Of a stretch of 10,746 bases of DNA, positions 5,543 through 10,746 are shown piece after piece. The stretch lies in contig CAYTNY010000078.1 in NCBI GenBank assembly GCA_964439215.1, positions 1-10,746 of the forward strand. Reading direction: 5' to 3'. Every line of letters begins with the position of its first letter. Positions within the stretch are counted from its first letter, which is position 1. The notes beneath the pieces were generated by a model, which was not told the origin of the DNA, did no database searches, and saw only the letters and a program-made list of their open reading frames with translations. The stretch comes from CAYTNY01 sp964439215 (GTDB lineage Bacteria > Oederibacteriota > PGYV01 > CAYTNY01). Both the position numbers and the translations under genes were made by a program.

Positions 5543-7024
5543 ATGAAGAAAACAGAATCCGCGGCAGAATGGAAAAAACAGCGAATAGAGGACATCAATA
5601 AAGCCCTGTCAGAAAATAAATATGCTGACTTTATTGATGATGCTCTTTTTGAAGAGCTCGCCGGGGCGCCTTCGGCTTATTCAAAAGAAAAAACAGAGGA
5701 ATTAACGGATAAGGCCCTGTCATTAAAGGGTCTTGAGCTTTCTGAAGCCGCGTATCTTATAAATCTGAAAGAACCATCTGCCTGGGAAAAACTGTTCCGG
5801 GCCGCAAGAGAAGTAAAAGACAGGGTTTACGGAAACAGGATAGTCCTTTTTGCGCCGCTTTATATGGGGTCGCGGTGTGTAAATAACTGCGCTTACTGCG
5901 GTATGAGAGAGGATAACAGCGGCATTGTAAGAAAAAATCTTTCTTTTAATGAGATTACCGGAGAAATAAAGGCTCTTGCTTCGCAGGGGCATAAAAGGCT
6001 TCTTTTGGTTTACGGGGAGCATTCCGCGGCATCCGCCGAAAATATAGCCGCGGACATGAAAACGATCTATGCATATAAAAATAAAACTGACGTTATAAGA
6101 CGCGTAAACGTGAATGCCGCGCCTCTTTTTGAGGATGAATACAGTATAATAAAAGACGCGGGTATTGGAACGTATCAGGTGTTTCAGGAAACCTATAAAA
6201 GAAAAGTTTATGATAAGCTGCATCCCGCGGGAAGTATAAAGAACATATACGACTGGCGGCTTTTTGCGCAGCACAGGGCCCAGAAAGCAGGAATTGACGA
6301 TGTCGCAATAGGCGTTTTGTTCGGGCTTTATGACTGGAAATACGAGGTTTTATCCCTTATCGCCCACGCCAATGCGCTTGAAAAGGAGTTCGGGGCAGGG
6401 GCCCATACGATATCTTTCCCGCGCCTGGAAAATGCGTTTAATACATCTTTTGCGGAATTAAAGAAATACGCCGTAAGCGACGAAGATATGAGAAAAATAA
6501 TAACTATCCTCAGGCTTGCTGTTCCTTATACAGGACTGATACTTACCGCACGGGAAAAACCCGGGCTGAGAAAAGAACTTATAAAACTGGGAGTCTCCCA
6601 GACCGATGCGGGCACCAGTATCGCCGTCGGCGGTTACAGCGAAAAACTAAGCTCCAATATTCTCAACAGACAGCAGTTTGAAATCGCCGACACAAGAAGC
6701 CTGGAAGAATATATTTTTGAGCTGACAAAAGAGGGCTACATACCGTCTTTTTGTACGGCGGGATACAGATGCGGCCGCACAGGATGCGAATTCATGGATT
6801 TTGCGAGGGCGGGCAAGGTGAAAAACTTCTGCGTTCCCAATGCAATACTTACATTTAAGGAATATCTTGAAGACTACGCGGGGAAAGAACTGAAAGAATT
6901 CGGCAGCGGGATGATAGAGAATTATATAAACGATGTTGAAAAAAACTTCTCAGCCGGTTCGGCCGCGAAAATACGGGAGTTCTTAAAACGCATAGAAAAC
7001 GGCGAAAGAGATATTTATTTCTGA
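5543..7024 (+). CDS. hydG: [FeFe]-hydrogenase H-cluster radical SAM maturase HydG (variant auxiliary-cluster motif)
   Basis: A 493-aa HydG/ThiH-family enzyme. HydG cleaves tyrosine and uses the products to build the Fe(CO)2(CN) unit of the H-cluster. The radical SAM cluster motif is intact: C112-x3-C116-x2-C119 (RCVNNCAYCG). Family stretches include GHKRLLLVYGE (149-159), GTYQVFQETY (209-218), GVLFGLYDWK (257-266), HTISFPR (288-294), LRLAVPYTG (323-331) and PNAILTFKEYL (432-442). The C-terminal CX2CX22C motif, which holds the auxiliary cluster, is altered: C404 and C430 are present, but the second position is Gly407 (codon GGA at 6761). Extra cysteines lie at 410 and 415. The usual HAxHLE stretch reads HANALE (275-280). 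Position between hndD and hydF argues for a real maturase. AAAGGA (5527-5532) is 10 nt from the ATG, a slightly weak site. Confidence 0.88.
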   Translation: MKKTESAAEWKKQRIEDINKALSENKYADFIDDALFEELAGAPSAYSKEKTEELTDKALSLKGLELSEAAYLINLKEPSAWEKLFRAAREVKDRVYGNRIVLFAPLYMGSRCVNNCAYCGMREDNSGIVRKNLSFNEITGEIKALASQGHKRLLLVYGEHSAASAENIAADMKTIYAYKNKTDVIRRVNVNAAPLFEDEYSIIKDAGIGTYQVFQETYKRKVYDKLHPAGSIKNIYDWRLFAQHRAQKAGIDDVAIGVLFGLYDWKYEVLSLIAHANALEKEFGAGAHTISFPRLENAFNTSFAELKKYAVSDEDMRKIITILRLAVPYTGLILTAREKPGLRKELIKLGVSQTDAGTSIAVGGYSEKLSSNILNRQQFEIADTRSLEEYIFELTKEGYIPSFCTAGYRCGRTGCEFMDFARAGKVKNFCVPNAILTFKEYLEDYAGKELKEFGSGMIENYINDVEKNFSAGSAAKIREFLKRIENGERDIYF

Positions 7025-7037
7025 AAAGGGGCAAAAA

Positions 7038-8264
7038 ATGAACAATACACCGGCGGCAAACAGGCTGCAGATCGGCATCTTCGGCAGGCGCAACTCAGGC
7101 AAATCATCCTTTATAAACGCGCTTACGGGCCAGGATATCGCCATAACTTCGGAAACGCCCGGTACTACTACTGATCCTGTGGGGAAAACCATTGAATTAA
7201 AAGGGCTGGGGCCTGTATATTTATATGATACAGCAGGGCTTGATGATATCGGGGAACTCGGCGAGAAACGAAAAAGCAAAAGCATGGATATTGTCAGACG
7301 GATAAATATGGCTGTTTTAGTCTCCACATACTCTTCTTTTGACGGTTTTGAGGAAGCGCTGATAGAAGAATTCACCAAGAACAACACAGAAATAATTGTT
7401 ATTTTCAACAAAACAGACATCGAAGAAAAAGATGAAAAAAAAGAAAAAAGTCTTTCAGAAAAAGGCATAAAAAACATTTCCTTAAGCTGCGCTTCAGGGG
7501 CCGGAATTAATGAAGCCAGAAAATTAATTGTTAACACGGGAGCCCGGCTGAGCGCTGAACCGGCGGTGATAATATCCGACCTTGTGGACAAGGGCTCTAC
7601 AGTGGTGCTCGTGGTTCCCATTGACACGGGCGCTCCCAAGGGAAGAATAATACTGCCGCAGGTGCAGGTAATAAGAGACTGCCTGGATAATGACTGTGCG
7701 GCCGTTACTGTCAAAGAGACCGGGCTGAAAAATATTTTAAACACTTTAAACACAAAACCCTCTCTTGTCATATGCGATTCCCAGGCCATAGAAAAAGTTT
7801 CAAAAGACACCCCTGATGATATTCCGCTGACCACATTTTCGGTTGCTTTTTCAAGGTTAAAAGGGGATCTTAATGTTTTTGCCGAAGGAATAAAAGCCGT
7901 AGAAACGCTCAGGGACGGAGATAAAATACTTATCCTGGAAGCCTGCAGCCATCATCCTCAGCCTGACGATATCGGGAGAATACAAATACCCCGGAAACTT
8001 AGCCGATATACGGGAAAAAATTTTGTTTTTGACTTTAACGCCGGCCCCTATTCAAAAAAGGACCTTGCCGGTTACAGCCTTATAATATCCTGCGGCGGCT
8101 GTATGATAAACAGAAGAGAAATGTTATCCCGCCTGCAGGACGCAGAGTCAGCAGGCATACCTGTTACAAATTACGGGATGCTTCTGGCTTATTTTCATGG
8201 TGTTTTTGAAAGGGTAATAAAGCCTTTTGCCGGAGAAAGGGCCAAAAATGGATCAACCTCGTGA
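7038..8264 (+). CDS. hydF: [FeFe]-hydrogenase H-cluster maturation GTPase HydF
   Basis: A 408-aa GTPase scaffold on which the diiron subcluster precursor is assembled before transfer to the hydrogenase. N-terminal GTPase domain: P-loop GRRNSGKS (16-23), switch threonines in ETPGTTTDP (39-47), G3 DTAGLDD (64-70), G4 NKTD (124-127), G5-like SCASG (150-154). The central dimerisation domain is about 175-285. The C-terminal [4Fe-4S] domain carries C303-S-H305 and C352-x2-C355, the HydF CxH...CxxC signature, with HHPQPDDIGR after the first ligand. All key residues are present and length is usual. GGGG at 7028-7031 lies just upstream of the ATG, 13 nt after the hydG stop. Its 3' end overlaps the start of hydE by 17 nt. 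Confidence 0.95.
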   Translation: MNNTPAANRLQIGIFGRRNSGKSSFINALTGQDIAITSETPGTTTDPVGKTIELKGLGPVYLYDTAGLDDIGELGEKRKSKSMDIVRRINMAVLVSTYSSFDGFEEALIEEFTKNNTEIIVIFNKTDIEEKDEKKEKSLSEKGIKNISLSCASGAGINEARKLIVNTGARLSAEPAVIISDLVDKGSTVVLVVPIDTGAPKGRIILPQVQVIRDCLDNDCAAVTVKETGLKNILNTLNTKPSLVICDSQAIEKVSKDTPDDIPLTTFSVAFSRLKGDLNVFAEGIKAVETLRDGDKILILEACSHHPQPDDIGRIQIPRKLSRYTGKNFVFDFNAGPYSKKDLAGYSLIISCGGCMINRREMLSRLQDAESAGIPVTNYGMLLAYFHGVFERVIKPFAGERAKNGSTS

Positions 8265-9273
8265 AATATTACAGGAACTGAAAAACAGCGCCCTGAACCC
8301 GGAGCTGCTCACAAGGGCCCTTGAAATACCCGGCAGAAAATCATTTATGCCGATATTTCAATATTCAGCGGAATTATGCGAAAAATATTTCAAAAAAGAA
8401 ATATTTGTAAGGGGGATAATAGAATTTTCAAATATATGCTCCAAAAACTGTTTTTACTGCGGCATAAGAGCGGAAAATAAAAAACTCCGCCGATATACAA
8501 TGACAAAAGATGAGATTATGAATATTGTTGATAAAATGCATTCACAGGGCGTTCTTACGGTTGTTCTTCAGTCCGGCGAGAGCCCTGTCCATGATGAACT
8601 GATAATTGACACGGTCAGGGAAATAAAGAAAAAATATGATATGGCGGTTACTCTGTCCGCGGGAGAAAAAGAAAAAACTATTTATTCGGAATTTAAAAAA
8701 GCAGGAGCTGACCGGTACCTGCTGAGAATTGAAACAACAGACGAAAAACTTTACAAGAAACTTCATCCGGATTCTTCGCTGAAACAGAGAATTAAATGCC
8801 TTTATATGCTGAAAGAGCTCGGTTTTGAAACAGGAACCGGCATTATGACCGGGCTTCCGGGGCAGAGTATGAGATCTATAGCCGATGATATAATGTTTTT
8901 TTCGGAATTAAAACCCGCAATGGCCGGAATAGGCCCGTTTATCCCGCATAAAGACACGCCTTTAAAAAATGAAAAGCCCCGGGATATATTTTTGACCCTC
9001 AAAACACTGGCTTTAATAAGGATTGCGCTTAAAAACATAAATCTTCCCGCCACAACAGCAATGGGGACGCTTGATAAAAACGGAAGAATAGACGCTATGA
9101 AATACGGGGCAAACGTATTTATGCCGAATTTCACGCCGCCGCCTTACCGCGAAGCGTATATGCTGTATGACAATAAAATATGCGTTAATGAAAAATGCGG
9201 CATTTCCTGCATAAAAATGACAGCCGGGCGCGCCGGAAAAAAAACCGTAATATCAAAAGGCGGATATTTTTAA
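8248..9273 (+). CDS. hydE: [FeFe]-hydrogenase H-cluster radical SAM maturase HydE
   Basis: A 341-aa radical SAM enzyme (BioB-like fold) that acts on the HydG-derived iron complex on the way to the diiron subcluster. The motif C64-x3-C68-x2-C71 (ICSKNCFYCGIR) is intact. HydE-type stretches: VLQSGE (106-111), LRIETTDEKLY (159-169), TGLPGQS (201-207), GPFIPHKDTPL (229-239), ANVFMPNFTPP (288-298) and the ending KTVISKGGY. A C-terminal cysteine group, C312-x4-C317-x3-C321, is near where some HydE proteins have a dispensable second cluster (CX7CX2C), but spacing differs. An in-frame TTG at 8227 would add seven residues; I prefer the ATG at 8248 because GGAGAAAGG (8232-8240) sits 7 nt before it and the product starts like other HydE proteins. 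It overlaps the hydF 3' end by 17 nt. Confidence 0.94.
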   Translation: MDQPREILQELKNSALNPELLTRALEIPGRKSFMPIFQYSAELCEKYFKKEIFVRGIIEFSNICSKNCFYCGIRAENKKLRRYTMTKDEIMNIVDKMHSQGVLTVVLQSGESPVHDELIIDTVREIKKKYDMAVTLSAGEKEKTIYSEFKKAGADRYLLRIETTDEKLYKKLHPDSSLKQRIKCLYMLKELGFETGTGIMTGLPGQSMRSIADDIMFFSELKPAMAGIGPFIPHKDTPLKNEKPRDIFLTLKTLALIRIALKNINLPATTAMGTLDKNGRIDAMKYGANVFMPNFTPPPYREAYMLYDNKICVNEKCGISCIKMTAGRAGKKTVISKGGYF

Positions 9274-9292
9274 ACAGCCAAAGGAGTGCGCA

Positions 9293-9721
9293 ATGATTAT
9301 ATGGAACGATGCGGTGGTTTCCGCCGCAAAAATGAGCGACTATGCTGAAATACTTGATATTGAGACAGCCTGCCTTGATGGCCCCGGCAGCGAAAAAAAA
9401 ATATTAAAAGCATTAGAAGAAAACAGGTGCCTGAAAGCGGAGTGCGCCGGCGCCGCGGTCGGATTTCTTTTATTTGAAAAAAAATCCCCGGGAAACTGTT
9501 TTGCGGCCCGTATGTGCGTGCATCCGCTGTTTAAAGACGTAAAAGCCGCGGAGAACATGCTGCTTTATCTGAGAGAAATGTGTGAATTTGAAAGATGCAT
9601 GGGCGCGGACTTTGGCGCCGGAAAGAGCAGAGATGTTACTGTAAAAAAAGACAGCAAACTGCCGGAAAAAGGAAGAAACAGCAGGGCCGGGAAGCCGCGC
9701 CGGGGCCGCAGGGACAAGTAA
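9293..9721 (+). CDS. Degenerate GNAT-like protein with basic C-terminal tail
   Basis: A 142-aa protein. Residues about 6-100 resemble the N-terminal half of RimI-like GNAT acetyltransferases: AEILDIETACLDGPGSEKKI (18-37), a CAGAAVGFLLFE strand pair (51-62) and MCVHPLFKDVKAAENMLLYL (74-93), aligning with the acetyl-CoA loop and helix of motif A. The loop, normally R/Q-x-x-G-x-G/A, reads K81-D-V-K84-A-A86, so its first glycine is lost. The C-terminal GNAT half is absent, replaced by a Lys/Arg-rich, probably disordered tail (about 111-142). It may be a non-catalytic protein or a decayed enzyme. AAAGGAG (9280-9286) lies 6 nt before the ATG, and it starts 19 nt after hydE, so it is probably the last gene of the operon. 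The GNAT link is pattern recognition only; substrate and role are unknown. Confidence 0.6.
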   Translation: MIIWNDAVVSAAKMSDYAEILDIETACLDGPGSEKKILKALEENRCLKAECAGAAVGFLLFEKKSPGNCFAARMCVHPLFKDVKAAENMLLYLREMCEFERCMGADFGAGKSRDVTVKKDSKLPEKGRNSRAGKPRRGRRDK

Positions 9722-9818
9722 ATATTTTTTGATTCATACCTGCGCTTCAATATATTTTCATACCGTAAAATAAAAAAAATCAAAACACAGGCTTTAAGCC
9801 GGAATTTCTCTTGACATT

Positions 9819-9848
9819 TTTGTCATACTTTGTCATACTTTGTATAAC
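9819..9848 (+). repeat. Three tandem 10-bp repeats over the cassette promoter
   Basis: TTTGTCATAC occurs at 9819-9828 and 9829-9838, followed by TTTGTATAAC (9839-9848; 8/10 match). The 10-bp period puts the copies on one face of the helix. Just upstream, TGACA (9812-9816) is an inverted partner of TGTCA (9821-9825). Such phased half-sites are typical of cooperative binding by ribbon-helix-helix proteins, and one is encoded downstream at 10127-10324. That it binds here is inference. Confidence 0.55.
9820..9848 (+). promoter_or_regulatory. Predicted promoter of the two-gene cassette
   Basis: TTGTCA (9820-9825, 5/6) is followed after 17 nt by TATAAC (9843-9848, 5/6). Transcription would start near 9855, leaving a leader of about 14 nt with GGAGGTG (9857-9863) 5 nt before the ATG at 9869. 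An additional perfect TTGACA at 9811-9816 has no good -10 at normal spacing and may be part of the operator. The rest of 9722-9868 shows only a short GGCTT-T-AAGCC hairpin (9790-9800) without a T-run. Confidence 0.5.
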
Positions 9849-9868
9849 AAATAAACGGAGGTGAAGAA

Positions 9869-10111
9869 ATGGCAATAAACTGGCCGGGAATGCCCAGGCT
9901 GCATCTGGAGCTTGCTTACGCAAAAACCTACAGGGGCCCCGGGGAAACATTTCCACAGGGAAAAATATTCAGGTTTCACGGACGTTACTGTGAAATGGAA
10001 GCTTATATTCTTGATGAAAAATGGGTCCTGCTCACAGCGGATGACGTTCTTGTGGTGACCGTGGAAAAGTTCTTATCGTTATATAATGAAAGAAGAGTTG
10101 ATACAAAATAA
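9869..10111 (+). CDS. Unrecognised 80-aa protein
   Basis: I do not recognise this protein. It is small, soluble-looking and lacks a signal peptide or membrane segment. The N-terminus (INWPGMPRLHLELAYAKTY) is followed by a Gly/Pro turn (GPGETFPQG), a likely beta-rich core (KIFRFHGRYCEMEAYILDEKWVLL, split across about residues 32-55) and a helical end (VEKFLSLYNERR). It has a single Cys at 41. It has its own promoter and a strong ribosome site (GGAGGTG, 5 nt spacer), and is followed after 15 nt by a ribbon-helix-helix gene. The arrangement resembles small autoregulated modules, including some toxin-antitoxin pairs, but nothing in the sequence identifies it as a toxin. The strong start signals and clean spacing make it a real gene. 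Confidence 0.7.
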   Translation: MAINWPGMPRLHLELAYAKTYRGPGETFPQGKIFRFHGRYCEMEAYILDEKWVLLTADDVLVVTVEKFLSLYNERRVDTK

Positions 10112-10126
10112 GAAAGAGGCGGAAAC

Positions 10127-10324
10127 TTGAAAAACAGAACAAAAAGACTGAGTATAAGAACAACAGAGTCTGTGGAGAAAAAACTGTCAAAAATTATGCG
10201 CAGTAAAATTTTCAGGTATTATTCCAAATCCGATATAATAAATATGATACTTGAAGAAAATCTCGGAAAGTACGATTCTCTCAAAAAACAGAGAACAATA
10301 CATTCCGCGGATAACAAGCAATAA
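10127..10324 (+). CDS. Ribbon-helix-helix (CopG/Arc-like) DNA-binding protein
   Basis: A 65-aa protein with the ribbon-helix-helix pattern: basic N-terminus and beta strand TKRLSIRTT (4-12), helix A SVEKKLSKIMRSKIF (about 15-29), a turn with SKSD (34-37) and helix B SDIINMILEENL (36-47), then a polar tail. Such proteins dimerise, place the paired strands in the major groove and bind repeated short sites, often repressing their own operon. The start is TTG at 10127: AGAAAGAGGCGG (10111-10122) lies just upstream and no in-frame ATG occurs before residue 24, inside helix A. It follows the 80-aa gene by 15 nt, so they are co-transcribed. The 10-bp repeats at 9819-9848 are the obvious candidate operator. 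Family call fair, target inferred. Confidence 0.72.
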   Translation: MKNRTKRLSIRTTESVEKKLSKIMRSKIFRYYSKSDIINMILEENLGKYDSLKKQRTIHSADNKQ

Positions 10325-10371
10325 GCTCAGACGCAGCCAATTTCATAAATGTACGCGGATAAAAGAATAAA

Positions 10372-10539
10372 TCAAAATTCTATGTTCAAAAACACATCAA
10401 AACAGTACGCTCTGAAGCCGGCGCCCGCCAAAGCATATTGCCGAACGCATGCTTTCATTGCAGACTTCTTAACTCTTTCGTGCTGGATTGTAAAATGAAT
10501 CGCAACAGCTAAATCATCCGGAAATACACCGAAATACAA
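10372..10539 (-). CDS. Possible short minus-strand ORF or gene remnant
   Basis: An open stretch on the minus strand encodes 55 residues from a TTG at 10539, beginning LYFGVFPDDLAVAIHF and ending FDVFLNIEF before TGA (10374-10372). It stays open five more codons upstream before a TAA. The composition looks protein-like (PDDLAVAIHF, then a basic ERVKKSAMKA segment), yet there is no ATG near the front and the GAGAGAGAG run directly abuts the TTG, too close for a normal ribosome site. I recognise no family. It could be a remnant of a longer gene or a chance ORF. Confidence 0.22.
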   Translation of the reverse strand: MYFGVFPDDLAVAIHFTIQHERVKKSAMKACVRQYALAGAGFRAYCFDVFLNIEF

Positions 10540-10588
10540 CTCTCTCTCTAATTCTTTTTATGTTACAGGCAGTCTTTTGTTTTTTTCA

Positions 10589-10616
10589 CCCCCTTTTCTA
10601 AAAGAGGGGCAGGGGG
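10589..10616. repeat. C/G-rich inverted repeat
   Basis: CCCCCTTTT (10589-10597) pairs with AAAAG-A-GGGG (10600-10609) around CT, with one bulged A, and is followed by CAGGGGG (10610-10616) and ATTTT. A second G-run means the C-run can pair in either of two ways. Sequences of this kind recur between genes in many genomes; whether it recurs here cannot be seen within one window. Confidence 0.45.
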
Positions 10617-10703
10617 ATTTTATAGAAGAGGTTAAGCAGCGGCTGAACACTTAAGAATATACTTCAACGCCCAAACAGGAGATGCGTGCAGCAGCCGTTT
10701 TTT

Positions 10704-10731
10704 GTAGGGGAGGGCCCATGTGCCCTCCCGA
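10704..10731 (+). repeat. REP-like hairpin 3, plus orientation
   Basis: The stem GGGAGGGC (10708-10715) pairs perfectly with GCCCTCCC (10722-10729) around the loop CCATGT (10716-10721), after GTAG and a T-run (10698-10703). Its 28-nt layout matches hairpins 1 and 2 at the left edge, with one loop change (CCCTGT to CCATGT) and an almost entirely different but fully paired stem. Confidence 0.65.
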
Positions 10732-10746
10732 AGCGCGAATACATTT

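Larger units (their letters stand above)
10325..10746. other. Right-hand mostly non-coding region
   Basis: Beyond the cassette there is no convincing full-length gene. The stretch holds the doubtful minus-strand ORF at 10372-10539, a C/G-rich inverted repeat at 10589-10616 and a REP-like hairpin at 10704-10731. A longer-range pairing is possible between CGGCTG near 10640 and CAGCCG near 10692, the latter followed by a T-run, but its loop is too long to call a terminator. No tRNA, rRNA or CRISPR array is seen. Confidence 0.5.

Noticed and set aside
6983..7834. Long minus-strand ORF (283 codons) opposite hydF
   Set aside because: The plus strand holds all GTPase and cluster motifs of HydF; the antisense product is Ser/Phe-rich with no recognisable domain and no ribosome site, typical of a shadow frame.
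8227..8247. Upstream TTG start that would lengthen HydE by seven residues
   Set aside because: The ATG at 8248 has a well-placed GGAGAAAGG and gives a normal HydE N-terminus; the TTG start would place the ribosome site inside the gene.
9790..9800. Hairpin GGCTT-T-AAGCC as a terminator of the hydrogenase operon
   Set aside because: The stem is only 5 bp with a 1-nt loop (not sterically sound) and is not followed by a T-run.

Overview
The window carries one long, tightly packed plus-strand operon encoding a four-subunit NAD(P)-linked [FeFe]-hydrogenase of the HndABCD/HydABC (electron-bifurcating, group A3-like) type, followed directly by all three H-cluster maturases in the order hydG-hydF-hydE. 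This points to an obligately anaerobic, fermentative or syntrophic bacterium that disposes of reductant as H2, or takes up H2. Base composition is moderate, with heavy use of ATA (Ile), AGA (Arg) and AAA (Lys) codons and strong GGAGG ribosome sites. I cannot name the phylum from this sequence alone.

Layout. 1-228: non-coding, with repeated blocks and two REP-like hairpins in opposite orientation. 229-879 (minus): a TetR-family repressor. 880-1094: a divergent control region with back-to-back promoters whose -35 boxes lie 12 bp apart, a TetR-type palindrome inside the tetR promoter, and a second GTGA-N6-TCAC palindrome just upstream of the first hydrogenase gene. 1095-9273: hndA (NuoE-like), hndB (thioredoxin-like ferredoxin), hndC (NuoF-like), hndD (catalytic subunit), hydG, hydF and hydE, with gaps of at most 28 nt or short overlaps. 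9293-9721: a degenerate acetyltransferase-like protein that probably ends the operon. 9722-9868: a new promoter with tandem 10-bp repeats. 9869-10324: a two-gene cassette, an unrecognised 80-aa protein plus a ribbon-helix-helix DNA-binding protein. 10325-10746: mostly non-coding, with a possible short minus-strand ORF, a C/G-rich inverted repeat and a third hairpin of the same REP-like family.

How the genes fit together. HndA, HndB and HndC form the diaphorase/bifurcation arm (FMN, NAD(P)H, Fe-S wire) and HndD makes or oxidises H2. HydE and HydG make the precursors of the diiron subcluster, HydF is the GTPase scaffold that delivers it to HndD, and the TetR protein may tune the locus.

Most noteworthy points: (1) HydG lacks one of the three cysteines of the C-terminal CX2CX22C motif that holds its auxiliary cluster (Gly407 in its place), while two extra cysteines appear close by; (2) the N-terminal thioredoxin-fold domain of HndC has lost every cluster-binding cysteine; (3) three 28-nt hairpins at the window's edges share one architecture and loop but have different, fully compensated stems; (4) the small ribbon-helix-helix cassette has helically phased repeats lying over its promoter.
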